Of a DNA stretch of 64,000 bases, positions 37,595 through 47,508 are shown in pieces. How positions within the stretch are numbered: the stretch's first letter is position 1; every line of letters starts with the position of its first letter. The translations under genes and the position numbers were made by a program. Source of the stretch: Lachnospiraceae bacterium (GTDB taxonomy: Bacteria > Bacillota > Clostridia > Lachnospirales > Lachnospiraceae); assembly GCA_024690825.1 (NCBI GenBank), contig JAILOK010000058.1:1-64000 (forward strand), read 5' to 3'. The notes under the pieces were generated by a model. It saw only the letters and a program-made list of their open reading frames with translations. It was not told the DNA's origin and searched no databases.

Positions 37595-40500
37595 CTATTT
37601 TACATTAATAGTGATCTTCATCGTCCTGCCGTTTACTTTTGTTGATACCACGGCTTTACCCTTGCCGCGGGCATAAACAAACCCGTTTTCGTCAACAAAT
37701 ACGGTCTTTGCCTTGTTGCTCTTATAGTTTAAGGTCTGGTAAACATTGTCTATCTTAAACTGCTTCATTTCACCGACATTCATATCGACCACGGATCCGT
37801 TCTTTACTGTCTCTTTATTGAATATGATCTTCGGATCTTCCACATAAAATCTGGTAGAAAATGTAAATCCGCGGTAAGAACAGCTGACATCTCCCGTCCC
37901 GTATTTTTTACCCGAGGCTTTTCCTGCATTTTTTCCGGATTTCACGGAAACCACATCCGTATCGGAAGACTTCCACCAGTCTGCTTTCTTATTATTCACA
38001 TTCGGGAATCTCACCGTTTCACTTTTCCCGACCGTAATATAAGCCGCACTCTTTGAAGATACCGGTATTACTGTAACGGTAAGCGTCATGGTATTACCCT
38101 TTACATCAGTTCCGTATAAGGTTGTGGTACCTTCTCCTATTGCGGTTATCTTACCGGATTTCGTGATCGAAACTATGCTGTTCTTGTAGCCTCCGTCAGT
38201 TTTTCCCGACCTGCTGTTCATTGCGGGCTCAACCCCGTTACCGCTCCAGGATGCTCCGTTCATCTTAAATACCTTCTTATCTGCCTTGAGATCAAAGGAC
38301 TGCAGCGGGTTCATGGAAAATTCCGCTTTATTGTCCGTGATCTTTGAAGGTGCTTTATATTTATCCGTCACCTTGACAGTCGAACTGTATGCTTTTCCTC
38401 CAACATAGGCTGTTACTTTTGTGCTGCCCTTGCCCAAAGCGGTTACGGTTCCCGCATTTACTGCAGCGATCTTCGGATCGGCACTCGTCCATGTTACCGG
38501 ATATCTGTCATCCGTAACGGCAGGAGCGTTGAGATTCAGTGCAATATATGCCCTCTGTCCCACAAGGATCTGCACCTTGAGACAGTCTTCGGATACGGCA
38601 GGAGCTGCGACATTTACGGTATAGCTTGCATTGGGACCGTTGATCACGGCTGTTCCCATGCTCTTTCCGGTGATCTTTCCGTTCCTGTCAACGACCGCCA
38701 CCGACTCATCGGAGGTATTCCAATCCCCGCCTCCCGCTGTATATGTCTGTCCTTTTACAAGATAGATCGTATTGTTGATAATCTCAGGCACAGTATCCTT
38801 TCCCGAGCCGGTATTTTCACTGACGGCCACTTTTTCCGCCTTAAATGATGCCTTTAAAGTCATGTCCCTGTTTATCGGAATTGAAAAATTCCATATGGAA
38901 CCTTCATATTCCCATCCGACAAATATATATCCGGCTCTTGCGGGATCGGCAGGTCTTTTTGCCGTCTTTCCTTCATCTATATACTGCGTTGCTACGGTCT
39001 CTTCCCCGTTTACGAACACCACCTTGTATTTTCCGGTTTCAACTTTGGGTTCCTCATAAACAGTCACCGTACATGAAGCAGTCAGGCCGCCGTCATCAGA
39101 TGAAACGGTTATCACTGCCTTTCCTGTGCCTTTTGCCGTAATAAGACCATCTTTTACATCGGCAACATTCGTATCGGAGGATGACCATTTTACTCCCTTG
39201 TCCGAAGCATCCGACGGACTGATCTCGGCTTTAAGAACGGCTGTATCTTTCGGTTTGATCCTGATCTCACTCTTATCAAGTTTTATTCCGGTAACAGATA
39301 CCTTTTTTACGGTAACTGTGCAGGCTGCGCTGAGACTTCCATCCTGTGTCGAAACCGTGACCACAGTATTGCCCGGAGCAGCTCCCGTAACGATTCCGCC
39401 GCTTACCGTTGCGACCCCGGGATCACTGACCGTCCATACAAGATCCTGTGTATCCTCACCAGCAGGAAATACTCTGGCTTCGAGCGTAACCGTCTCACCC
39501 GGCTTTAATTCTACGGAAGTTTTATCAAGCACGATCCCCGGGATGACATCCCTTTCTACAGTAACGCTGCAGTCTGCCTTAAAGTCACCGTCCCGTGTCA
39601 TGGCAGTAACCGTCGTGTGCCCTTCCGCAAGTCCCGTGATGATACCGTTATCTACTGATGCTATTTCAGGATCACTTACTGTCCATACAATATCCTGCAC
39701 AGATGCATCAGCCGGAAATACGGATGCATTCACGGAAATGCTTTCGCCTATGCTTATGTTTGCAGATACCCTGTCGATCGAGATGCCCTCGACATGAACC
39801 ACATTTTTCCTTATAAATGTCCCCTTTGCTATTTCTCCGCCTTTGAAGATCATTTCTCCGCTGTCACTTAGATAATAATGATCATCGTCATCACTGTTTA
39901 TGAAAAACCATGCGGGCATTCTTATATTTGATCTGTTGACTATCTTCTTAAAAGGATTATCGTAGAAAACACCGTTGTCTATTCTTGTCATGCTTTCAGG
40001 TATCACCAGATCACCGGATAAACCGGTCAGACCGTAGAAAGTACCTCCACCTGTCATGGATTTCATCCCTTTAGGTAATATCAGATCTCCCTGCAGTCCA
40101 TAGCAGCCGTTGAATACCGCAGACTCCAGAGTTTCGATGCTGCCTCTGAATGTGATACCGGTCAGACCGGAACAGCCCGAAAACGCTGCATTTCCAATAG
40201 TTCTCATACCTCCCGGTATTATCAGATCGCCTGACAGACCCTTACAGCCTGAAAATGCAGCCTGTCCTATCGAATCCATACTGACCGGAAGGATCAGTCC
40301 GGTGAAATCACTAAGGCCATAAAACGCACTCTGTTCAATGGTTTTCACTCCCTGCGGTATGATGATATTTCCCGACATTCCCGTGATACCGACAAATGAA
40401 CCGGTACAGATATTGGTGACTCTCTTTCCCAGCACCTTTTCCGGAATGACCAGATCCCCTTTCTGTCCGTTGTTGTACCATTTGACTATTTCAGTATCAC

Positions 40501-43240
40501 TGCCATTCTCATAAACCTTTATCAGCGAGCGGACATTGCAGCTGCAGCCACTCAGGACATAACTTGATATATCGGGATAACTGTAATAATAATTTCCCCG
40601 GGATTTCACTATTATATCTCCGGACAAACCGGTACAGCCGGAAAAAACACCTTCTCCGATACTCATAACATTTGACGGAAACACCACACCTCCCGTCAAT
40701 CCGGTACAGTTTTCAAATGCATACTTTCTGAATACATAGGCATTTGTTATGGTAAGACCGGTAAGACCCGTACAATCCTTAAATGCCTTTTCACAGATCT
40801 GCAGACTGTTTGCGGATAGTATCAACTCCCCTGTAAAACCGCTGCAGCCTTCAAATGCTTCGGATTCTATTACATAAATGTTCTTCGGTAATACCAGATT
40901 TCCCGTAAAGCCGCTGCACCCATTGAAAGCCCGTTTGTATATAGCATTCAGACAGTCCGGCAGATCCAGGCTTCCGGTAAAGCCACTGCAGCCTTCAAAT
41001 GCTCCGGGATAAATACCCCAAACATTATCCGGCAGTTTCAGCCTCCCATTAAAACCACTGCAGTTCCTGAATGCACCGGCTCCTATATAATTAACGCTGT
41101 TTGATATCGTCAGATTTCCCGTAAAACCGCTGCAGTCCTCAAATGCTCCTCCGCCCAGTGTCTCCACGGAACCCGGGATCGTAAGGCTGCCCGTAAAACC
41201 GTCACAGCCCTTAAATGCTTCTTCACCAATGCTCTTCAGATTGTCTGAGAAAACGAGATTTCCGGTAAGGCCGCTGCAATCCTTAAAAGCCTTATCTCCT
41301 ATCGACTGTATCTTTTCCGGGATCGTAAGTGTTCCGGTAAGACCGCTGCAGCCCTCGAAAACACTCTCTTCAATCCTGTTAAGGCTTGCTGTGGGCAGGC
41401 TCAGTCCGGAGAACCCGGAACAGCCCGAAAATGCGCATGATCCCATTTCGCCTATATTTTCCGGGATCGTTAGTGTTCCCGAAAGACCGCTGCAGCCTGA
41501 AAATGCGCTATATTCAAGCCTGTTCAGACTTGCCGGCAGCATCAGATTTCCCGTCAGACCGCTGCAGCCCGAAAATGCTTCGTACCCGATCGCTGCTACA
41601 CTGTCCGAAAATGTGACCCCCGTAAAGCTGCTGCAGTTCTTAAATGCCTGTGATCCTATCTCTTCTATGTTGTCAGGGATAATAAGATTTCCTGTCAGAC
41701 CGCTGCAGTTCTCAAAAACATTATTATCTATCTTACTCAGACCGGCCGGGACCGTAATATCTCCGGTCAGACCGGTACAGCCACTGAATGCAGCCTCTCC
41801 TATTTCTTCCATACTGTCCGGAAGTGTGACTTTGCTAAAACCGGTACAGCCGGAAAATGCATTCTCTCCGATCTTTTCAATGCTGTCGGGAATCACCAGA
41901 TTTCCCGTCAGACCGGTACAGCCGGAAAAGCATTGCCGGCTTATCTCGGACAGTGAGTCAGGGATCACCAGATCTCCCGACAGACTTGTGCATGAGGCAA
42001 AAGCCGCCTCACCTATTCTGTTTATGCCGGCAGGCAGTTTAATTATCCCGGTCTGAAAACTGTTATAATACTGATCGGAAAAAGCATGATCTGCGATCTC
42101 CGTTACGGTATTTCCCAGTATGGCATCGGGAATAACCGCACTTTTACGTATTTTTCCGGATGTTATGACCGCCTTTCCCTCACTGACAGAATAATACATC
42201 TGACACTGAGCTTTGTTTATATAAATGTCCTCGGTTCTTCCGTAATTACCTGTGTATTTCAATCCTGTCGGGATCAGCGCATTACCCGTAAAGCTTTCAC
42301 GGTCAAATGCATCCCATTTGACAGTCTTTACACTGTCAGGGATCACCAGATCTCCGTCAAAGCCGCAGCCGCTGAAGGCCTCTTCTCCTATAAACTGCGC
42401 ACCCTTACGGATCGTAAGATCTGTAAAACCGCAGCAATGCGCAAAAGCGCTTTTTCCCATTTGCTCCAGGCCGCTGCCTATTACAAGATTCCCGCTCAAA
42501 CCGCTGCAATCCGCGAACGCATTCGGACCTATATACCTCACGCTGTCAGGGATCACCAGATCTCCGTCAAAACCGCTGCATTGGGAGAATGCTGATTCGT
42601 AAATATTATTACAGGACTCAGGGATCTTAAGTTCTCCTTTAAGCTTGAAGCATCTATAAAAAGCGCTTTTTCCTATCGATATCACGGTATCCGGTATCAC
42701 AAGCTTTCCGTTGAAACTGTCATTGGAAAAAGCATAGTCAGCGATCTCTGTAACGGGTCTGCCGTCGACCTGATCCGGTATGATCAGATCTCCGGACGGA
42801 GTACCTTTATACCTGGTGATATTAATACCATGGCCAACCCCGGGACGCCAATAAAAGTTTCCGGAAAGATTATCAGATTTCGCCCAACCGATCCCTGCCG
42901 CTTCTTCCGTCTCCGCAGGATCTTCCGTTATCTCTTCGGCCGCAGGTTCCTCTTTTATCTCTTCAGCCGCATCCTCCCCTGCTTCCTGCTCCGAAACGGT
43001 TTCTTCCTCTGAAATGTTTCCTTCCTCTGAAATGTTTCCTTCCTCCGAAATGGTTTCCCCGGCCGAAGGTTCTTCTTCATCTTTTACTTCCGGCATGCCG
43101 GCTGTATCATTTTCTTCTGTAAGCACATTTACTCCGGTCTCAATCGCCGCTGTTTCATCAGCAAAGATCGCAGTGCTCTGTGATATACACATAACTGCCG
43201 CAAGCAACAATGCAAGTGTCCTTTTGTAATGTGATCTCAT
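37595..43240 (-). CDS. Giant secreted BspA-like leucine-rich-repeat protein with Big_2 domains
   Basis: An 1881-residue exported protein. The signal peptide LALLLAAVMCISQSTAIFA is followed by an acidic linker with NISEEG/TVSEQ motifs. Residues about 130-1110 are some 35-40 BspA-type repeats of roughly 23 residues, consensus IPxSVxxIGxxAFxxCSGLTG, where Cys and Phe are nearly invariant. Three Big_2-like domains follow (about 1148-1390), then an InlB-type B-repeat (GYIFVGWEYEGSIWNF), then more Ig-like domains to the end. Such proteins bind host or plant surfaces or other cells. No catalytic motif and no wall-sorting signal is seen. GGGAGAAAGAAA precedes the ATG. It is divergent from a DtxR/MntR-like regulator with a shared 202-base control region. 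Confidence 0.9.
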   Translation of the reverse strand: MRSHYKRTLALLLAAVMCISQSTAIFADETAAIETGVNVLTEENDTAGMPEVKDEEEPSAGETISEEGNISEEGNISEEETVSEQEAGEDAAEEIKEEPAAEEITEDPAETEEAAGIGWAKSDNLSGNFYWRPGVGHGINITRYKGTPSGDLIIPDQVDGRPVTEIADYAFSNDSFNGKLVIPDTVISIGKSAFYRCFKLKGELKIPESCNNIYESAFSQCSGFDGDLVIPDSVRYIGPNAFADCSGLSGNLVIGSGLEQMGKSAFAHCCGFTDLTIRKGAQFIGEEAFSGCGFDGDLVIPDSVKTVKWDAFDRESFTGNALIPTGLKYTGNYGRTEDIYINKAQCQMYYSVSEGKAVITSGKIRKSAVIPDAILGNTVTEIADHAFSDQYYNSFQTGIIKLPAGINRIGEAAFASCTSLSGDLVIPDSLSEISRQCFSGCTGLTGNLVIPDSIEKIGENAFSGCTGFSKVTLPDSMEEIGEAAFSGCTGLTGDITVPAGLSKIDNNVFENCSGLTGNLIIPDNIEEIGSQAFKNCSSFTGVTFSDSVAAIGYEAFSGCSGLTGNLMLPASLNRLEYSAFSGCSGLSGTLTIPENIGEMGSCAFSGCSGFSGLSLPTASLNRIEESVFEGCSGLTGTLTIPEKIQSIGDKAFKDCSGLTGNLVFSDNLKSIGEEAFKGCDGFTGSLTIPGSVETLGGGAFEDCSGFTGNLTISNSVNYIGAGAFRNCSGFNGRLKLPDNVWGIYPGAFEGCSGFTGSLDLPDCLNAIYKRAFNGCSGFTGNLVLPKNIYVIESEAFEGCSGFTGELILSANSLQICEKAFKDCTGLTGLTITNAYVFRKYAFENCTGLTGGVVFPSNVMSIGEGVFSGCTGLSGDIIVKSRGNYYYSYPDISSYVLSGCSCNVRSLIKVYENGSDTEIVKWYNNGQKGDLVIPEKVLGKRVTNICTGSFVGITGMSGNIIIPQGVKTIEQSAFYGLSDFTGLILPVSMDSIGQAAFSGCKGLSGDLIIPGGMRTIGNAAFSGCSGLTGITFRGSIETLESAVFNGCYGLQGDLILPKGMKSMTGGGTFYGLTGLSGDLVIPESMTRIDNGVFYDNPFKKIVNRSNIRMPAWFFINSDDDDHYYLSDSGEMIFKGGEIAKGTFIRKNVVHVEGISIDRVSANISIGESISVNASVFPADASVQDIVWTVSDPEIASVDNGIITGLAEGHTTVTAMTRDGDFKADCSVTVERDVIPGIVLDKTSVELKPGETVTLEARVFPAGEDTQDLVWTVSDPGVATVSGGIVTGAAPGNTVVTVSTQDGSLSAACTVTVKKVSVTGIKLDKSEIRIKPKDTAVLKAEISPSDASDKGVKWSSSDTNVADVKDGLITAKGTGKAVITVSSDDGGLTASCTVTVYEEPKVETGKYKVVFVNGEETVATQYIDEGKTAKRPADPARAGYIFVGWEYEGSIWNFSIPINRDMTLKASFKAEKVAVSENTGSGKDTVPEIINNTIYLVKGQTYTAGGGDWNTSDESVAVVDRNGKITGKSMGTAVINGPNASYTVNVAAPAVSEDCLKVQILVGQRAYIALNLNAPAVTDDRYPVTWTSADPKIAAVNAGTVTALGKGSTKVTAYVGGKAYSSTVKVTDKYKAPSKITDNKAEFSMNPLQSFDLKADKKVFKMNGASWSGNGVEPAMNSRSGKTDGGYKNSIVSITKSGKITAIGEGTTTLYGTDVKGNTMTLTVTVIPVSSKSAAYITVGKSETVRFPNVNNKKADWWKSSDTDVVSVKSGKNAGKASGKKYGTGDVSCSYRGFTFSTRFYVEDPKIIFNKETVKNGSVVDMNVGEMKQFKIDNVYQTLNYKSNKAKTVFVDENGFVYARGKGKAVVSTKVNGRTMKITINVK

Positions 43241-43283
43241 TTTCTTTCTCCCGTAAAAAGTTTATATATTTCCACAGTTTTTT

Positions 43284-43312
43284 ATTCTACATCCGGACAA
43301 TCACATTATCAA
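43284..43312 (-). promoter_or_regulatory. Promoter of the BspA-like gene
   Basis: The minus strand reads TTGATA, a 17-base spacer and TAGAAT, about 45 bases before the ATG at 43240. Confidence 0.75.
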
Positions 43313-43373
43313 TCTGTTTCTCCCATAAAAAATCCGTATGATCTGAACTGTCCTCACAGAATATCGGCAGACA

Positions 43374-43402
43374 TTGAAAAATGATCGTATTTGTAGTAAA
43401 TT
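43374..43402 (+). promoter_or_regulatory. Possible promoter of the DtxR/MntR-like gene
   Basis: TTGAAA, 17 bases and TAAATT, 40 bases before the ATG at 43443. The -10 match is moderate. Confidence 0.4.
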
Positions 43403-43442
43403 TCAGATATAACGTTCACATTTTTTAAGGAGACTCAAAAAT

Positions 43443-43811
43443 ATGAACATCCATGAATCGGCTGAAGATTATCTGGAGGCCATATTAAAGATAAAGGAAA
43501 AAAAGGGAATGGTCCGTTCCATAGATGTGGTCAACGAACTCGGCTTTTCAAAGCCGAGTATAAGTGTAGCCATGAAAAGGCTTCGTGAAAACGGATATAT
43601 TTCAATGGATGGCGACAATTATATATCTTTGACCGATACCGGCAAGGCCATCGCCGAAAAGATCTACAACCGGCACAAAACACTTACTTCATTTCTCGTA
43701 AAGCTCGGAGTGGATGCAAAAACCGCGGAAAAAGATGCCTGTAAGATAGAGCACGACTTAAGCGACATCTCTTTTGAAAAGATCGCAGCCTTTACCGGTT
43801 CCATGGACTGA
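43443..43811 (+). CDS. Short DtxR/MntR-family metal-dependent regulator
   Basis: A 122-residue regulator. The N-terminal winged helix (HESAEDYLEAILKIKEKKGMVR, then helix-turn-helix IDVVNELGFSKPSISVAMKRL) and the dimerisation helices with ligand-like residues (HKTLTSFLVKLGV, DACKIEHDLSDISFEKI) match the family. The C-terminal SH3-like domain of DtxR is absent, as in MntR. It would bind Fe(II) or Mn(II) and then DNA. AAGGAGACTC precedes the ATG. No transporter gene is adjacent; it is divergent from the BspA-like gene, whose control region it may bind. Confidence 0.85.
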   Translation: MNIHESAEDYLEAILKIKEKKGMVRSIDVVNELGFSKPSISVAMKRLRENGYISMDGDNYISLTDTGKAIAEKIYNRHKTLTSFLVKLGVDAKTAEKDACKIEHDLSDISFEKIAAFTGSMD

Positions 43812-43817
43812 AAATCC

Positions 43818-45155
43818 TCATTCAAGGCTTTCCAGTCCCGCAAACATTACATTATACTTCGTGATCCTGTTACCCTTTGTCTCGATCTTTGCCGCCATCA
43901 GATCCGGAGGATACATCGGATTCTTTCCCGCAAGATAATCCTTCGCGTCATATTCCTCATCACTTATCATCGTATCATCCGGCACGGTCAGAGCGCAGTC
44001 ATCATCAAAATACAGCGTCACATTTTCATCCATTGTATAGGTGAGCGGAAAATACAGTGAGGAGCCGGCAAAAAAGATCATATCATCTTCATCATAACCG
44101 TCATCCTTAAAATAATCCGTCGATCCCATCTGTTTTATCTGCTCTTCTTCAAGCTGAAGCGTCAGACCGTAAACTATCTTTTCGTATCCGAAATAGTCCT
44201 CGTAGCTCTTTTCCTCTTTAAATACCCTTTCATAATCCTCATCTTCATCAAAGGCCGTCATGGAAAGAGCCGTTCCGAAATCTCCGCTCCGGCTGATGGA
44301 AAGGATCATGTATTTATCATTCGCAAAATCAACTACCTGACCTTCTTCCAGTGCTTCATACTCATCCTTTTTAAGGATGCAGGTGCCAAGCAGCGCTCCG
44401 GTCACGCTCTCCTCATCATTTGATACAGGCATGAAATAAAGGCCTCCCTCATGGGGATATACATCCTGCATATTATCCTCTTTGGACAGAGCCGCGTTAA
44501 AACTTGAGGAACTCTTCGGCTCTTCTTCCGGCTCTTCCTTTACCTCATCAGCGGAAACCTCGTCCCCGGAAAGAGTATCTTCTTCATCCTCGGGAAGCAG
44601 AAACTCCTCTTCGGATGCAATGATCTGATCCTCTTTATCCGGATCGGTCTGTCTTCCGTTACTCGTCATGAATACTGCCGTGTTTATCATGATGACTGCA
44701 ATAAAAAATGCAGCAAACAGTATATTCTTTCTGACATTTTCAGGCAGTGAAAAGGATGTGATCTTAAGGATCAGTTTATTTATCTGGTCTTTTCTTGCGG
44801 CCGACCTTCTTACCTTTTTGGAAGCCTTCTGCTCTGCCTTCTTTTTGCGTTCCTTCCGGAATTTGGCCTTTGCCTTTTTGCTCTTTTTGCTCCGGCTTTC
44901 CTTCAGCGCCTTCTGTCTGTTTTTTTCACGCTGTTTCTTTTCCGCCTCGGAGATCTCACCGGACTTCTTTTTTGAATCCGGTTTCTTTTCTTTGGTCTTC
45001 TTTTCCTCGGTCTTTTTCTCTTCGGTCTTTTTCTCTTCGGTCTTTTCTTCTTCGGTCTTCTTCTCTTCAGCCTCTTTTTCTTCAGTCTTCTTTATTTCCG
45101 TGCTCTTTACCTCGGTTTTTTTGCTTCCGGATTTTTTCTTTTTCTTCTTTCCCAT
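43818..45155 (-). CDS. Single-pass membrane protein with a Lys/Glu repeat cytoplasmic domain
   Basis: I do not recognise this 445-residue protein. Residues 1-120 are extremely charged, with a tandem KKTEE/EEKKTEEKK repeat (repeated bases near 45000-45090), then Lys/Arg-rich helices. One transmembrane helix (ILFAAFFIAVIMINTAVFM, about 145-165) puts the basic part inside. An acidic linker with LSGDEVSADEV follows and then an outer domain of about 230 residues (YPHEGGLYFMPVSN, VTLYFDDDCALTVPDD) with alternating strands and no known motif. The positive-inside rule supports this topology. The basic repeat could contact nucleic acid or the ribosome, but that is speculative. Confidence 0.75.
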   Translation of the reverse strand: MGKKKKKKSGSKKTEVKSTEIKKTEEKEAEEKKTEEEKTEEKKTEEKKTEEKKTKEKKPDSKKKSGEISEAEKKQREKNRQKALKESRSKKSKKAKAKFRKERKKKAEQKASKKVRRSAARKDQINKLILKITSFSLPENVRKNILFAAFFIAVIMINTAVFMTSNGRQTDPDKEDQIIASEEEFLLPEDEEDTLSGDEVSADEVKEEPEEEPKSSSSFNAALSKEDNMQDVYPHEGGLYFMPVSNDEESVTGALLGTCILKKDEYEALEEGQVVDFANDKYMILSISRSGDFGTALSMTAFDEDEDYERVFKEEKSYEDYFGYEKIVYGLTLQLEEEQIKQMGSTDYFKDDGYDEDDMIFFAGSSLYFPLTYTMDENVTLYFDDDCALTVPDDTMISDEEYDAKDYLAGKNPMYPPDLMAAKIETKGNRITKYNVMFAGLESLE

Positions 45156-45189
45156 TTTAATGTTTCATTCCCTGTGTTTTATTTTTTTA

Positions 45190-47508
45190 TTAAACCGCCC
45201 TGCTGTCGTGGCAGGTAAAATATATTATCTGATAAGGTTCGGATATCCTCTTTAAAAGATTTATGCCGCCCTTCACCCTGTCATTATCCAAATTAACAAA
45301 GGGGTCGTCAAGTATGAGGAACGGTCTTTCTTCTTCATACATCGCTTCGATCATCGCCATCCTGCGGCACAGACCGACCAGATCCCTGTATCCGCCGCTT
45401 AAAAGTCCTGTATCCCTGCTCACGCCTCTGTTCCTTACCATTACCCTCAAGTCGGCATCCAGTTCATATTCCTTTCCGTCATCCGGTGACAGGACACTGT
45501 AATACTTGTCAAAGGCGCGCTTTACCGGTTCCATGTATCTGCCTGCAAAGGCCGCTTTTGCCTTTTCAAGATAATCCTTTGTATCCGATATGATATCATA
45601 TCTGTACTGCAGTTCCTCCAGCTTTTCCTTAAGTCTTTCATTTTCCTCCTCGTCGGAGGCTATGTCCTCCAGGACTTCATTGCACCCGTCAAGCTCTTCC
45701 TCATATTTTTTCAGGGTTTCATCCTCTCTTTCAACTTCATCGGAAAGAGTCTCAAATTCGTCATCGAGCGCATCAAGATCCTTATCGGGAAGTATCACTT
45801 CTTCATCAAGCGGCTCCCCTTCATGATCCTTTTCAAATCTTTCAAGCCTGGCTTCCTGTTCCCTGACCCTTTCGACAGCGGAGGAAAGATTCCTTACCCT
45901 GTCCTTCAGCGCCAGAAAAGCCTCGGAAGGATCAACACTCTCACTACCGCCGTATTTCTTTACAAGTTCGTTTATTACCTTTACTACAGCCTCTCTCTCC
46001 TTTACGGCTTCGTCAAAGCCGGCTCTCTTTTTTGAAAGTTCCCTCTGTTTTGCGGCATCTTCCCTGACCCCCTCAAGGAAGGGCGCTGCCTCTTTTACCT
46101 CTCCTTCCTCTCCGAGCATCCTTAAGAATTCCCCGAAAGTTTCCTCCGTCTTTTTTATGAACCTCTCGTCATCTTCTATGCTCTTTGCCAGCTCTATGGC
46201 TGTCTCATCCTTCTGTCTCTTTATCTTCTTTATCGAAAGAAGCGACACCACAGCTGCAAGCAGACATACACCCGCTGCCGCAAGGGCCGGTGTGAAATAC
46301 TGCCGGTTTGAAAAACCGAAAAACACGGATGCCGCGGCAAGAACAATAAACACCGCCGCAAAGACCACTCTTCCCGTATTCCTTCTCTTTTCGTCAAGCC
46401 TTTCCTTTTTCTTCATCTCCTGCACAAGCTTCAGATTGGCTTTTTTTGAAGGCAGGACATTTTTCCTTGCCGCGCACTCGCTGCAAAGAGCCTGCATTCT
46501 CGATATCTCTTCTTCCTGCGGAAATCCGTTCACATAGGTATCATAGATCCTCTCCTCTTCGCTTCGTTCATCCGGAGACAATCTCAGATCCCTGATATTC
46601 TGATCAAGTCCCGTAAGCTTTGCCGCCTTTTTTGAAATATCCTCCAATACATCGTCTTCGGGCACTCCGTCCGGGAATGAATTACGGATCTCCTCCTTCT
46701 TTTTCTCCGCCTCCTTCAGGTCTTCTTTGAGGCTTTCATATTCGGATTTAACCCTCAGCCTGTCCTTTTGGACGGAGATCATTTTTATCTCTTCCCTTAT
46801 GCCCTTAAGCTTCTTTTTGTTTTCCTCCTGCAGCTCTCCGAGTCTTTTGATCTGATCGAGAAGTTCGTCCCTGTGCGCTTCATGAGAAGCCTTTGACGAC
46901 ACTCTCACCTCACGCTGGGCGATATCTTCCTTAAGCCTTGCTATGGCTCCCGTTTTTCTAAACGGTGTCAGATTGTCTGCCTCTTTTTTGAGTTTTTCCT
47001 GTACCAGCGTAAAACGTCCCATATCATCGGTGTCGCTCACATTTCCGATCTTCGCGTTTATTGCGCTCGTAGCTTCCGTGGCGCAGTCCTGCTGGCCTAT
47101 GAACACGGTCCGCTCAAAGGAATCACTGTCGATGCCAAAGAGCTCCTCCCCGATCTTTTCCGTATAATCAGAACTTTTCAGATTTGTCTTTGCATCATAC
47201 AGGTCAAATGTGCTTCCTTTTTTCTCGCTGAAGGTACGCTCGATGCGATAGGTCTTTCCCTTAGCCTCGAAAACGAGCATGCCTCCGTATCCGCCGCCCT
47301 GCCAGGGCAGAAATCTCTTTCTCTCGTTTTCAAGTTCGCTTCGTTTTCCCTCATTGTCAAAGCCGTAAAACATAACCCTGATAAAGGAAGCAAGCGTGCT
47401 CTTTCCCCATCCGTTTTCGTGAACAATGGTATTTATCCCGTCTTTAAAGAGATACCTGTAATCCTTCAGTATCCCGAAATTATCTATCTGCAGACTGATC
47501 AGCTTCAT
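45190..47508 (-). CDS. YhaN-like SMC-type AAA ATPase (SbcC-related)
   Basis: A 772-residue ATPase of the SbcC/Rad50 class. Walker A is HENGWGKSTLASFIR near the N-terminus; the C-terminal end has the ABC signature LLSGGYRDLVGL and Walker B FLILDDPFVNLD. Long coiled coils lie between. Two hydrophobic helices near residue 380-430 (VVFAAVFIVLAAASVFFGF, LAAAGVCLLAAVVSLLSI) are typical of YhaN rather than SbcC and would tether it to the membrane. I chose the ATG at 47508 because GGAGG sits seven bases before it and it overlaps the nuclease stop (ATGA); an ATG at 47514 is too close to the site. It pairs with the following nuclease in DNA end processing or a related task. Confidence 0.88.
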   Translation of the reverse strand: MKLISLQIDNFGILKDYRYLFKDGINTIVHENGWGKSTLASFIRVMFYGFDNEGKRSELENERKRFLPWQGGGYGGMLVFEAKGKTYRIERTFSEKKGSTFDLYDAKTNLKSSDYTEKIGEELFGIDSDSFERTVFIGQQDCATEATSAINAKIGNVSDTDDMGRFTLVQEKLKKEADNLTPFRKTGAIARLKEDIAQREVRVSSKASHEAHRDELLDQIKRLGELQEENKKKLKGIREEIKMISVQKDRLRVKSEYESLKEDLKEAEKKKEEIRNSFPDGVPEDDVLEDISKKAAKLTGLDQNIRDLRLSPDERSEEERIYDTYVNGFPQEEEISRMQALCSECAARKNVLPSKKANLKLVQEMKKKERLDEKRRNTGRVVFAAVFIVLAAASVFFGFSNRQYFTPALAAAGVCLLAAVVSLLSIKKIKRQKDETAIELAKSIEDDERFIKKTEETFGEFLRMLGEEGEVKEAAPFLEGVREDAAKQRELSKKRAGFDEAVKEREAVVKVINELVKKYGGSESVDPSEAFLALKDRVRNLSSAVERVREQEARLERFEKDHEGEPLDEEVILPDKDLDALDDEFETLSDEVEREDETLKKYEEELDGCNEVLEDIASDEEENERLKEKLEELQYRYDIISDTKDYLEKAKAAFAGRYMEPVKRAFDKYYSVLSPDDGKEYELDADLRVMVRNRGVSRDTGLLSGGYRDLVGLCRRMAMIEAMYEEERPFLILDDPFVNLDNDRVKGGINLLKRISEPYQIIYFTCHDSRAV

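Noticed and set aside
41229-42056. Antisense ORF of 275 codons inside the BspA-like gene
   Set aside because: The repeat structure keeps this frame open by chance; the predicted protein only mirrors the repeats.
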